The notes under the pieces were generated by a model that did not search any database, was not told the DNA's origin, and was given only the letters and a program-made list of their open reading frames with translations. The translations under genes were made by a program, and so were the position numbers. Of a DNA stretch of 47,920 nt, positions 34,588 through 43,111 are shown in pieces. Position 1 is the stretch's first letter, and every line of letters begins with the position of its first letter. Source of the DNA: an uncultured Geobacter sp. (GTDB lineage: Bacteria > Desulfobacterota > Desulfuromonadia > Geobacterales > CAIOGM01); contig CAIOGM010000062.1 in NCBI GenBank assembly GCA_903857795.1, positions 1-47,920 of the forward strand, given 5' to 3'.

Positions 34588-35025
34588 TCAGGCCCCGATA
34601 TCCTCATTCCAGAGCCCGGGAGAATGGGCGATGAACTCGGTCATGAGCCCGATGCAGCTTTCATCCTGGAGTAATTCAAGCTGGACCCCCCGGGAACGGA
34701 GGAGCTCCTCATCGCCCTGAAAGGTCCGGTTCTCGCCGACGATAACCCGCGGGATGCCGTAGAGGAGAATGGCGCCGCTGCACATGGAGCAGGGGGAGAG
34801 GGTGGTGTAGAGCACGCTCTCCCGGTAGACCGAAGCCGGCTGCCTTCCTGCACTCTCCAGGGCGTCCATCTCACCGTGCAGGATGACACTCCCCTGCTGG
34901 ACCCGCCGGTTGTGCCCCCGGCCGATGATCCGCCCCTGATAAACGAGCACCGAGCCGATAGGGACTCCCCCCTCCCTTAGCCCCTGCTCCGCCTCCTCGA
35001 TGGCAGACTTCATGAATTCGTCCAT
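34588..35025 (-). CDS. Cytosine-deaminase-like enzyme (yeast Fcy1 type)
   Basis: 145 residues of the zinc-dependent cytidine-deaminase superfamily. The zinc ligands and general base appear as HGE (about residue 50) and PCSMC (about 77-81). The match goes beyond the zinc site: GGVPIGSVLV, IGRGHNRRVQQGS, LYTTLSPCSMCSGAI, YGIPRVIVGEN and the C-terminal LWNEDIG follow the layout of yeast cytosine deaminase. It would convert cytosine to uracil for pyrimidine salvage. GGGAGG precedes the ATG at 35025. It overlaps the upstream deaminase by 16 bases, so the two are probably co-expressed. The E. coli CodA enzyme is unrelated. Confidence 0.85.
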   Translation of the reverse strand: MDEFMKSAIEEAEQGLREGGVPIGSVLVYQGRIIGRGHNRRVQQGSVILHGEMDALESAGRQPASVYRESVLYTTLSPCSMCSGAILLYGIPRVIVGENRTFQGDEELLRSRGVQLELLQDESCIGLMTEFIAHSPGLWNEDIGA

Positions 35026-35609
35026 AGCGCTCCTCCCTGCGGGTTGTAGATCAAGCCGCCTGCGCCAGCATACTCCCGGAGCACGGCGGCCGCCTCGTCG
35101 CGACAGCAGTCGCGAACCACCGCGATCCCCCGCCGTCCCAGCTCCCCCGCCCAGTCGGCCGGTTTGGCCCCCTCATCGAATCCGATGGCCTCGGCATCCT
35201 CTCCCCGGGCAGCGCAGACGAGCCGCCTAACCCCGGACCAAGGGAGTGCTCCGAGACACATGGCACACGGCTCGGTGCTGGTCACCAGCTCACAGGCAGG
35301 GGTATCGGCGTTTCCCAAGTCAAAGCTCCCCAGAGCCTGCTGACCCAGCATGAGGGCGACCATCTCCGCATGGAGGATGGAGCAGCAGCCGGAAGAAACC
35401 AGGTTGACACCGGGAGCAACGAGCCTGCCGCTCTCCGTTTCGAACAGCGCCGCTCCGAAGGGGCCGCCGGTACCGTGGGTCACATTGAGCCGGGAGAGGG
35501 AGATGGCGAACCGCATCCGCTCCTCCATGGAGGGGAGGAAGGTCTCTCCCGTGCCGAGAACAGTTCCGACCCAATGGGGAAGGGTCACGGCAAACGCGTT
35601 CGGTATCAT
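35010..35609 (-). CDS. Nucleoside/base deaminase, guanine-deaminase-like
   Basis: 199 residues of the same zinc deaminase superfamily. The zinc motif reads LHAEMVAL (about residue 80) with TEPCAMCLGA (about 111-120). The following segment RLVCAARGEDAEAIGFDEG resembles GuaD-type guanine deaminases, where 'a..aGFdd' helps form the purine pocket. It is longer than GuaD and has an extra C-terminal helix (CRDEAAAVLREYAG). The start at 35609 has GGGGTGA seven bases upstream and lies four bases after the PhnA-like gene stop. The exact substrate (guanine, a nucleoside or a modified base) is uncertain. Confidence 0.8.
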   Translation of the reverse strand: MIPNAFAVTLPHWVGTVLGTGETFLPSMEERMRFAISLSRLNVTHGTGGPFGAALFETESGRLVAPGVNLVSSGCCSILHAEMVALMLGQQALGSFDLGNADTPACELVTSTEPCAMCLGALPWSGVRRLVCAARGEDAEAIGFDEGAKPADWAGELGRRGIAVVRDCCRDEAAAVLREYAGAGGLIYNPQGGALWTNS

Positions 35610-35613
35610 GCCG

Positions 35614-36006
35614 TCACCCCTGGCGCAATTCCTTGAACAGCTCTTCCTTCAGCGCCTCATCGTAGATGCTCTCCTCGATGGCCTCGCGGGCCCAGGGAAC
35701 CCTGCTCCGGACGAGAACCCTTCCTGCGCCGGCGGCGATGGCCTCGACGTCGCTCCAGAGGGCGTTGCGGAGATAATGCAACTCTCCCGGTTCCGGCGCC
35801 GCCCCGGAAGCAAGGGCGCGGCACCGTTCGCAGAGGAGCAGCAGCAGCTCCAGGGCCGGTTCTTCACCGGGCCGGTACTCCCACGGCCGCAAGCTCTCCT
35901 TGCTCTCACACCATTCGCACCGGAAACCGGCCCGTTTGCCGAGGATCTTGCCGAAGGAGGTCACCAGATCCTGATGCTCCCGGTGGCTATCGTACCCTTT
36001 TGCCAT
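35614..36006 (-). CDS. PhnA/YjdM-like zinc-ribbon protein
   Basis: 130 residues. CEWCESKESL (about residues 30-40) and LCERC (about 60) form a likely four-cysteine zinc ribbon. The C-terminal half (LHYLRNALWSDVEAIAAGAGRVL...WAREAIEESIYDEAL) follows the pattern of PhnA/YjdM proteins, where 'l..s.WSevpaVqv.a.r.L' is conserved. PhnA-type proteins are small, widely distributed and of uncertain role despite the phosphonate name. ATG 36006 is chosen because AGGAGG lies eight bases upstream; the longer frame to 36033 has none. It appears to be the first gene of the run leading to sfsA. Confidence 0.6.
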   Translation of the reverse strand: MAKGYDSHREHQDLVTSFGKILGKRAGFRCEWCESKESLRPWEYRPGEEPALELLLLLCERCRALASGAAPEPGELHYLRNALWSDVEAIAAGAGRVLVRSRVPWAREAIEESIYDEALKEELFKELRQG

Positions 36007-36031
36007 CTGTCGCGCCTCCTCTACTAAGTTC

Positions 36032-36065
36032 AAGGTTCGAGGTTCGAGGTTCGAGGTTCAAGGTT
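36032..36065. repeat. Tandem heptamer repeat (AGGTTCG)
   Basis: AGGTTCG-like heptamers repeat about five times in front of the PhnA-like gene and are followed by degenerate TAATTCC-like units to about 36090. It lies in the gap after the YdbL-like gene and fills most of it. Confidence 0.75.
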
Positions 36066-36094
36066 AATTCTTAATTCCTAATTGCTAATGCCTT

Positions 36095-36754
36095 CTACTT
36101 TTGTATCCACCGGTCGGGGGCGACCAGTAACCACCACCCCGGTTTCGCCTCTTCTTTCCTGGTGGCGGCATAACCGGTAGCCGACTTTGCCAGGAGCTGG
36201 TTCATGGTCTCTTTGCTCTCTTTCTGTTTGGTGATCTTGATAATGGCCCGGGCCATGCCGGTGATGACGCTCTTCCGGTTGCGGTTCTCCGCATCGACGA
36301 TGGGCTGAACCCCTGCACCCCGTGACCGGTCGCGCAGCGTCACAAGCCCCTGAAAGGTCTCCCCCACCACGCCGCTGTCACGCAGGGCGTTCAACTGGGG
36401 CAGCCGACCTCTCATCTCGTCATAGGCCGCCAGCACATCGGGCATCATGGACAGCTCCACGGCCAGGGCGTCGGAGCCGGCGGTCTCTTGGGCGTACGCA
36501 TCCGAAACCAGAGATAAGCTAAACGGTGTCAACGCGGATTGAGGTTTCTCCCCGCCCTTCGGTTCATTCGGTTCAGCGGGCGACTGACCGCCCCCCTCTG
36601 TGGGACTCTCCTGATGAAGGAGCATATCGTCCAGCGACTTGTACGCCTGCTTCACATCCTTCTCGGGAAAGTAGACGTTGACAGTGATGATGGCGCAGGC
36701 GGCCATGACGCCGCAACAGGCGGCGATGAGCCATTTCAGCAGCTTCAGTTTCAT
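36095..36754 (-). CDS. DUF1318/YdbL-like lipoprotein
   Basis: About 219 residues. The signal ends in MAAC (Cys 20), so it is a likely lipoprotein. The mature N-terminus AIITVNVYFPEKDVKQAYKSLDDML is the start usual in long DUF1318 proteins. After a Pro/Glu/Gly linker (about 50-75), the YdbL-like domain runs from ALRDSGVVGETFQGLV to the end, with the terminal 'W' motif APDRWIQK. In E. coli, YdbL and the lipoprotein YnbE act with YdbH in lipid transport to the outer membrane. Here one protein carries both a lipid anchor and the YdbL domain. GAGG precedes the ATG at 36754. It follows the YdbH-like gene by 96 bases. Confidence 0.8.
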   Translation of the reverse strand: MKLKLLKWLIAACCGVMAACAIITVNVYFPEKDVKQAYKSLDDMLLHQESPTEGGGQSPAEPNEPKGGEKPQSALTPFSLSLVSDAYAQETAGSDALAVELSMMPDVLAAYDEMRGRLPQLNALRDSGVVGETFQGLVTLRDRSRGAGVQPIVDAENRNRKSVITGMARAIIKITKQKESKETMNQLLAKSATGYAATRKEEAKPGWWLLVAPDRWIQK

Positions 36755-36850
36755 GGGGGTTCCTCTCATGGCGGTAGTAGATCGGACTGCCGGAGCACGA
36801 TACCACACTCTCTTCAATCGCGCAAACCGGGCGGCAACAGACGGGTGAGA

Positions 36851-39800
36851 CTACTCAAGCCACTTGAACTCGGTCTGGGGAAGAGCACCGGCCGGCACGT
36901 CCCCCTCGTCTCTCGCCGGTTTCCCCCTGCGGGCCGCGGTCCTGATGGCGGTGACAAGATGTTCCAGGGAGATCCGGTTCTGTGTCGGGACAACGGCAAC
37001 CCCCAAGTCCCGAACCCCGAAGAGGTTCGTGTGGGCGATGTCCAGCGCCGTCAGGGTGACATAACCTTGGGAGAGAAAGCCGGTGACTGTGCCGTGATCA
37101 TAGGGGCGGTCATCTCTCAGGAAGAACCCCGGGAGTTTCCTGCCGGCCAGCTTCTGGAGGAACTCTTTGCTTACCAGGAGCTCCTCGTCGATGGCGGCGC
37201 GGGCCCAGAGATCGAAGAAACCGAGGGTTTTGTCGATCCCTCCCCCCTGGCCATGGAGTCCGGCCACACCGTCTACCCGCCCGGAAAGGTAGCCGTTGAT
37301 GGCGGGGATCGTTTCACAGAAGCGGCGTAGACTCAGATCATGAAAGAGCAGCTCCAGATCGTAGCGGGGCGCCCGGTTCCAGGTTACTCCCCCCCGCCCC
37401 AGGAGCTCTCCGCCATAGAGGGTCGTCTCCAGACTGAGCAGTTCGGTCCGGCTTCCGGTGGCCCTGAGGTGGAACCGGCTCTCCCCGCTCTCCAGGCGGC
37501 CCAACCGGAGCCGGCCGATCCGGAGCGTCGGCGCCCCCGGGCTCTGTTGGCCGAGCGCCAGATCCCGAGGGTAGCTCGTGCGGCTGAACCCGCTCTCCCT
37601 GGGTGACTCTGCGCCTTCGGTTAGAGGAAAGTTCAGTGAGAGCGGCACGCTCCCCTCGAGCCCGTCGGCGATGAACTCCCGGGAGGGGAGGGAAATGCTC
37701 CCTTTGGCAATCTGAAGTTCACCCGTCAGGGAGCTCTTTCCCTCCCCCACTACGGCCGTTCCGGTCAGGGAGAGTGTCCCCTCCCCCGTCATCTCCCGGA
37801 GCGCCGGCGGGAGGAGACCGGTGGAGGCGGTTATCACCCCGGCCAGTGGACTCTCCGGCAGGGTGACGGTGACCGTTCCGCTCCGGTTGGCGGCCAACGG
37901 CTCCTTGAGCTCTCCGGTGATGGTGACAGTTACCTGCTCCCCGGCGGTCACTCTCCCCTCCTGAAGGAAAAGCCGTCCCCCAGCATACTCCCCCCTGGCG
38001 GTAACCCCTAATCCGGGAAGGAGAGGAGCGCCGTTTTTCCTGAGGAGCAGACCATTCGCCGCCATGGAAAATGCCAGTTTCACCCCTTTGGTCCGGGTGA
38101 AATCTCCGGTCATCTCGCCGTCAAGGAGTCCTTCGGTAACGGTCACAGGAAGCGGATTTCCCATGAGCGTCATCACCCCTGACGCCGAGACTCTCCGGCT
38201 GCTTACCCGGAACGACACCGGGTTATCGGCTAACGGGAAACTGCTCCGGAGCGATGCGGCCAGCGTCCCTCCCGCTACCGTCCCGGAGACGTCCCCCTGG
38301 ACAGCCGTAGCATCACCCAACAGGTGGGCGGTAAACCCGCTCACCGGCCGGGAGCGCCAGCTAAGTTCTTGTGCGAAGAGGTCGCCGCGCCCCACGAACC
38401 GTCCCTCCGCACCGCGCCGCCACGAGCCGTCCAGAGTCCCCGACACCCCCGCCAAAGAGAGGTCGCGCCACGTCAGGTCGACCCCCTCAATACCGCCCCT
38501 TACCGGAAGGAGTTGACTGGAGTGTCCCGGCAGAGTGGGGAGCTCCCCGTAGAGTCTGACGAAGGTCAGCCGGGAGCCGGCAAGAAGGAGTCGCCCCTGC
38601 TCCAGCCGGAAGCGCCCGGGGGTGAGGTGGAAGGAGAGCTCCGCCTCCGCCGCTCCGGCGGCAACGATCCCGCTCCCTTCCAGCCGTCCCGTAATCTCCG
38701 GGGGGCGCTCCCTGGTAACAGTAATCAGCGCCGTCAGCGCCCCCCCGGCGCCGGTCACCCTCTCATCGCCGGCCAAAACCAGCGTCCCCCGGTCGACTGT
38801 CGCCGTCACCGTGGCGTGAGCTCCCGCCATGTTCCGCTCCGTGGCCGCCACCAGCGTGACTGCGGCGCTCCCCTCCTCGATCCGCCCCGTTCCCGCAAGA
38901 TACTGCGAAAATGCTGCCAGGGGGAGGGTGCCGGTGGTGAGGTTGAGGAGCAGCGGATCGGGTGACTCGGGGAGATAGAGGAGGTGTCCGCTGACTCCGA
39001 ACTCCCGCAGCCGGCAAGAAAGTGGCGCCACCTCAATCCGGAGCGGCCTGAAGCGCGGAGAGAGCCGGGCCGTTACGCCGCCGGAGAGCGACCGGATTTC
39101 ACCTCCGGGACCGGCATCGGAGGTGAACCGCCCCACCACCAGCCACCCGCTCTTTCGCCTCTTCAGGGTACAGCGGACGGAAAGTTCCCGGAGCAGGGGG
39201 CGCCCCTGCCTCATCACCATCCCCTTCTCCAGCATCACCGTTCCCGAACAGGCGGTCACCCCCTGCCGACCGTCACCGGCCAGGGTGAGAGGGGCAACGG
39301 TCACCCTCCCCGTAGCGGTTACCCCGGTCGTCTCCTCCGACGAGAGGAGCCGCTGGAGTCGGGCGAGCGCCACCACTCCGGAGGTCACCGTTGCCGAAAA
39401 CTCCCGGCACCCCGTCACCTGTCTGATCAGGGCCGTGCCTGAAAAGTTGCCGAGAGCTGCCAGGTCCACGCTCCCCCTGATGATGCGGGCCTCGTCGCGA
39501 TCCCTGCTGTACGCGCCGGCCAGCTCCAGTGATCCCGCCAGTGGGATGACCCGCCCCTTCAGGCGGCCGGAGGCGCCGGCAATGGTCAGACGACCGGTCG
39601 CCTCCAGGAGCTCGCCCCGCAGAGTAGCGGTCAGAAGGAGTCCGACGCGCCCCCTGCCAGTATCCAGGAAAGAGGGGAGGGTGACGAACCGACCGATATC
39701 ACCGAGAGCAACCTCCGGTGCGTTGAGGGCAAGAGTCATGGCCGCTGAACTCCCCGGACGGAGCCTGCCGGTGATCGTCACCGGACGCCGCTCCTCGCCA

Positions 39801-40408
39801 GCCAGGTCGACCCTCCAGGAGGCTTCCCGGGAGCCCTTGGTGGCAATCCCGGAGAAGGAAAGCTCTCTCAAGGGAATCGCCCGGTCATTGACCCTCAGGA
39901 TAAGAGCCCTAATCCGGAGGAGGTCGATGAAGAGCTCTCTTCCCCCCGGCCCGCTCCGAAGCCGTTTGAGGAGTATTCCGACATTCCACCCTCCGGTGGA
40001 ATCCTGTTTCAGGTTGAGGGTGACCCCCTTCGCCTCCATGAGTGTCAGCCAGGGGCTCCCCGTCATCGACCGGAGAGAGGGGATCAGGGTGAGGGAGTCG
40101 ATGGTGAGGAGGGTTCCTGAAAGTGGCGGGGGATTGGCGATGCTCACCCCCTGCAGCCGCAGGGAGCCGTCGTGGAGCCGGAGCGTCCCGATGGTAACCG
40201 GGAGCCCCAGCAGTCGGGAGAGTTCGCCAGCGATCCGCCGAGCGCCAAAGGGGGAGGTCACCAGGAGGAGCGCCAGGAAGAGGAAGAGCAGTGGGGTGAC
40301 CAGGAGGAGCGGGATGATCCGGAAGAGGAGGGTGGGCCGCCGCCTCCCCCGTTCAGCGGCCGTCGCCGTCATACCCCTTCGGTTCGGCGCCGCCGATGAA
40401 GTACTCAT
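36851..40408 (-). CDS. YdbH-like AsmA-family protein (intermembrane lipid transport)
   Basis: 1,185 residues. One N-terminal membrane helix (FRIIPLLLVTPLLFLFLALLLV, about 29-50) is followed by AsmA-type sequence (LLGLPVTIGTLRLHDGSLRLQGVSIANPPPL) and a very long run of beta strands. Such proteins form a groove spanning the periplasm. The C-terminal part (LYGGELLGRGGVTWN..., INGYLSGRVDGVAGLHG...KTLGFFDLWARAAIDEELLVSKEFLQKL) matches the YdbH type rather than TamB or YhdP. ATG 40408 has GGGGAG five bases upstream and overlaps the PBP gene by 56 bases. The adjacent YdbL-like lipoprotein supports the assignment. Confidence 0.85.
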   Translation of the reverse strand: MSTSSAAPNRRGMTATAAERGRRRPTLLFRIIPLLLVTPLLFLFLALLLVTSPFGARRIAGELSRLLGLPVTIGTLRLHDGSLRLQGVSIANPPPLSGTLLTIDSLTLIPSLRSMTGSPWLTLMEAKGVTLNLKQDSTGGWNVGILLKRLRSGPGGRELFIDLLRIRALILRVNDRAIPLRELSFSGIATKGSREASWRVDLAGEERRPVTITGRLRPGSSAAMTLALNAPEVALGDIGRFVTLPSFLDTGRGRVGLLLTATLRGELLEATGRLTIAGASGRLKGRVIPLAGSLELAGAYSRDRDEARIIRGSVDLAALGNFSGTALIRQVTGCREFSATVTSGVVALARLQRLLSSEETTGVTATGRVTVAPLTLAGDGRQGVTACSGTVMLEKGMVMRQGRPLLRELSVRCTLKRRKSGWLVVGRFTSDAGPGGEIRSLSGGVTARLSPRFRPLRIEVAPLSCRLREFGVSGHLLYLPESPDPLLLNLTTGTLPLAAFSQYLAGTGRIEEGSAAVTLVAATERNMAGAHATVTATVDRGTLVLAGDERVTGAGGALTALITVTRERPPEITGRLEGSGIVAAGAAEAELSFHLTPGRFRLEQGRLLLAGSRLTFVRLYGELPTLPGHSSQLLPVRGGIEGVDLTWRDLSLAGVSGTLDGSWRRGAEGRFVGRGDLFAQELSWRSRPVSGFTAHLLGDATAVQGDVSGTVAGGTLAASLRSSFPLADNPVSFRVSSRRVSASGVMTLMGNPLPVTVTEGLLDGEMTGDFTRTKGVKLAFSMAANGLLLRKNGAPLLPGLGVTARGEYAGGRLFLQEGRVTAGEQVTVTITGELKEPLAANRSGTVTVTLPESPLAGVITASTGLLPPALREMTGEGTLSLTGTAVVGEGKSSLTGELQIAKGSISLPSREFIADGLEGSVPLSLNFPLTEGAESPRESGFSRTSYPRDLALGQQSPGAPTLRIGRLRLGRLESGESRFHLRATGSRTELLSLETTLYGGELLGRGGVTWNRAPRYDLELLFHDLSLRRFCETIPAINGYLSGRVDGVAGLHGQGGGIDKTLGFFDLWARAAIDEELLVSKEFLQKLAGRKLPGFFLRDDRPYDHGTVTGFLSQGYVTLTALDIAHTNLFGVRDLGVAVVPTQNRISLEHLVTAIRTAARRGKPARDEGDVPAGALPQTEFKWLE

Positions 40409-42857
40409 GGACGCTCCCCGGAGAGCCCTCGGGAGTCAGCCTCCCGGTGACCGGATTGATGGCTGAAGAAGAGACGTTGGCCGGCGGTGTGAACTGCTCC
40501 ACCGGTAACCCGACCACGGCCTTCTTCATGAACTCGGTCCAGATGGGGGCGGCCGCGTGCCCTCCTGAGCCGCCGGAGCCAAGAGATTTCTCCTGATCAT
40601 AGCCGACCCAGACCCCGGCCACGAGCTGCGGGATGAAGCCGACGAACCAGGCGTCCTTCATGTCATTGGTGGTGCCGGTCTTCCCCGCCACCGGGCGCCC
40701 CACGGCCAGGGCACGCCGGCCGGTCCCGCTCTGGACGACACTCTGCATGAGGCTGGTGATGACGAAGGCGGTCTCCGGCGAGATCACCGGCACCGGCAGG
40801 AGGGTCGAGGCGACGGGCTGCTGCGGCGGGCTGCTCTCCGGCCCGGGGGGGAGCGGACTCCCGCCCGTCCGGTCTGGCTGAGGCGGGGTCGTCTCCAATC
40901 CGGCGGCGACGGATTCAGCCGGCGGCGGGGCGATGGTGGCGGAGGTGAGAGGGGTGAAGAGCGGAAGCGACGGCGGCAGGATCTCTTCCAGCACCCGCCC
41001 CTTCCGGTCGGTTACCCTGATGAGGGCGAAGGGGGTCAGCCGGTACCCTCCCGAAGCGAAGGTAGCGTAGGCATTGGTCAACTCAAGAGGAGTTACGCTG
41101 GAGGCGCCCAGCGCCAGGGTCAAATTTTCGGAGAGAGGAGAGGTGATGCCAAGCTTTTGGGCATACTCCACGGCGTACTTCACGCCGATGGTGTCGAGGA
41201 TCTTGACACTGACCATGTTGATGGAGTTGGTCAGCGCCTCCCGCATGGTGACCGGCCCGCGATAGATGCCGTCATAATTCTTGGGGGCCCAGGTCTTGCC
41301 GAGGCCACCGGGGTACTCCACCGGAGTGTCGTCGATGAGGGTCGCCGGAGTCATCCCCTTGTCCAGGGCCGCGCAGTAGATAAGTGGCTTGAAGGCGGAA
41401 CCGGGGTTGCGCCTGGCCTGCACGGCCCGGTTATACTGACTCTTCCGGAAATCGTAGCCACCGATCATCGCCTTGATCGCCCCGGAATGAGGGTCGAGGG
41501 CGATGAGCGCCGCCTGGGCGAGGGGCTCCTGATCCAGGGCGAAGAGGGCGCCCCCCTTGGCGACATCGGGGGTGATCACCGAGACCTCGATCACGGCGCC
41601 AAGGGCGAGGGCCTTGCTCTTTTCCGGATTGCCGAAGGAGTCGATAAGTTCGAGCTTTCCGGCCCAGGCCATGTTCTTCCGCTCCAGGGTTCCGGTCCGC
41701 TCCCCGACCCTCACCGTCACTGCTCCCTGGCGGGGATTCACGGCGGTCACCACACCGCGGTAGGTGGCCCCTCCCTTCAGAGAGGCGCTATCGATCCCCT
41801 CCTCAACCTGACGGCAGAACCCCTCAATCTCCCCCTCCTTGAGATATTTAATCGGACCCCGAAACCCCTGCCCCTTGTCCACGGCCTTCAGCCCGCTGGT
41901 GACGCTCTCCCACGCGGCCCGCTGCATGTCGGCGTTCATGGTGGTATAGATCTTCAGCCCCTGCCGGTAGAGCTGCTCCTCGCCGTATCTGTTCTCCAAC
42001 TGAATTCGGAGGTACTCTAAAAAATAGGCCGACTGTTCACTGTTAACCTTTTTCCGGGACCGGATTATCAGGGGGGTATTCCTCGCCTGCTCCGCCTCGG
42101 CCTCGGTGATGTACCCCTCCTTGACCATTCGCTCCAGCACGTACCGCTGCCGCTCCCTGGCCCGTTCCAGATGCTTGAGGGGAGAGTAGCTGTTGGGCGC
42201 CTTGGGGAGGCCGGCCAACAGGGCCATCTCCCCAAGATTAAGCCGTTCCACATCCTTATCGAAGTAGGTCTCCGCCGCCAGTTGGACGCCGTAGGCCCCA
42301 CCTCCCAGGTAGATCTGGTTCAGATAGATGTAGAGAATCTCGTCCTTGGTGAGCCGCTCCTCCATCCTCTTGGCCAGGATCGCCTCCTTGATCTTCCGGG
42401 AAAAGCTCTTCTCCGGGGTGAGGAGCATGGACTTGGCCACCTGCTGGGTTATGGTGGACGCTCCCTCTTTCTTGCTGAGAGAGATCACGTTCTTGAAGAG
42501 CGCCCTGAGGATGCCGAGGTAGTCGATCCCCTTATGCTGATAGAAGTTGGCATCCTCGGCAGAGACGAAGGCCTGGATCATCTGGCGGGGAACTCTCTCC
42601 ACCGCCACCACGGAGCGCCGCTCCAGATAGAACTCGCCCACGAGCGTACCGTCATCGCCGAAGACCTGGGAGACTATGGGAGGGTTGTAATCGGCCAGGG
42701 TCTCCACCTTAGGGAGCACCGCCATCAGGTAGAGATAGAAACCGGCCAGGGCGCCCAGGAGCAGAGCAGCGCTGATCGCGGCGACAACGCCGAGAATTCT
42801 CATGACGCCCCAGCGGGAGGAGGCTTTTCGTCCGACACGACCTGGAGAGGTTGGCAT
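40353..42857 (-). CDS. Penicillin-binding protein 1A (bifunctional glycosyltransferase/transpeptidase)
   Basis: 834 residues. A membrane helix at about 19-45 is followed by the GT51 domain (QAFVSAEDANFYQHKGID with the catalytic Glu, about 96; EGASTITQQVAKSML; KDEILYIYLNQIYLGGGAYG). A linker/OB region lies at about 330-450. The transpeptidase has the serine motif in GSAFKPLIY (about 490), an SIN motif (NSINMV, about 550) and KTGTTND (about 740). A Pro/Ser/Thr-rich insert (about 640-695) lies within the transpeptidase. It builds and crosslinks peptidoglycan in the periplasm. AGGAT lies eight bases before the ATG at 42857. It overlaps the YdbH-like gene. Confidence 0.95.
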   Translation of the reverse strand: MPTSPGRVGRKASSRWGVMRILGVVAAISAALLLGALAGFYLYLMAVLPKVETLADYNPPIVSQVFGDDGTLVGEFYLERRSVVAVERVPRQMIQAFVSAEDANFYQHKGIDYLGILRALFKNVISLSKKEGASTITQQVAKSMLLTPEKSFSRKIKEAILAKRMEERLTKDEILYIYLNQIYLGGGAYGVQLAAETYFDKDVERLNLGEMALLAGLPKAPNSYSPLKHLERARERQRYVLERMVKEGYITEAEAEQARNTPLIIRSRKKVNSEQSAYFLEYLRIQLENRYGEEQLYRQGLKIYTTMNADMQRAAWESVTSGLKAVDKGQGFRGPIKYLKEGEIEGFCRQVEEGIDSASLKGGATYRGVVTAVNPRQGAVTVRVGERTGTLERKNMAWAGKLELIDSFGNPEKSKALALGAVIEVSVITPDVAKGGALFALDQEPLAQAALIALDPHSGAIKAMIGGYDFRKSQYNRAVQARRNPGSAFKPLIYCAALDKGMTPATLIDDTPVEYPGGLGKTWAPKNYDGIYRGPVTMREALTNSINMVSVKILDTIGVKYAVEYAQKLGITSPLSENLTLALGASSVTPLELTNAYATFASGGYRLTPFALIRVTDRKGRVLEEILPPSLPLFTPLTSATIAPPPAESVAAGLETTPPQPDRTGGSPLPPGPESSPPQQPVASTLLPVPVISPETAFVITSLMQSVVQSGTGRRALAVGRPVAGKTGTTNDMKDAWFVGFIPQLVAGVWVGYDQEKSLGSGGSGGHAAAPIWTEFMKKAVVGLPVEQFTPPANVSSSAINPVTGRLTPEGSPGSVHEYFIGGAEPKGYDGDGR

Positions 42858-42894
42858 TAATGAGATCCTGAACCGTTCACCGAAGATGACCGCC

Positions 42895-42915
42895 CTGCCG
42901 CAAAAAGAACGGCAG
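42895..42915. other. Small hairpin in the PBP1A leader
   Basis: CTGCCG and CGGCAG enclose nine bases between the proposed promoter and the PBP start, so the hairpin would form in the 5' leader. No riboswitch signature was seen. Confidence 0.35.
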
Positions 42916-42925
42916 ACAGCGTGGC

Positions 42926-42954
42926 ATAGTAGCGGGATTCACTCGGGAATGCAA
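42926..42954 (-). promoter_or_regulatory. Candidate sigma-70 promoter of the PBP1A-YdbH-YdbL run
   Basis: Minus strand TTGCAT (42954-42949) and TACTAT (42931-42926) are separated by 17 bases. The predicted leader is about 60 bases. It has the same -35 variant as the RCC1 promoter. Confidence 0.5.
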
Positions 42955-43111
42955 ACGGTATCCACAGCAATCACCCAAGGCACGGCAGGCTTTCACGGAG
43001 CAGAGATGCAGGAGAGAGAGCATGACAGGAGAGGGATCAAGAGGAGAGAAGGATCCATGATAACCTATTTTTTTTGTTGATCATTTTTTACTGAGACGAG
43101 AAGGTTGCGGT

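Noticed and set aside
36032-36065. GGTTCGA repeats as part of a tRNA T-arm
   Set aside because: The heptamer resembles a T-loop, but it is repeated in tandem and no acceptor, D or anticodon stem can be folded around it.
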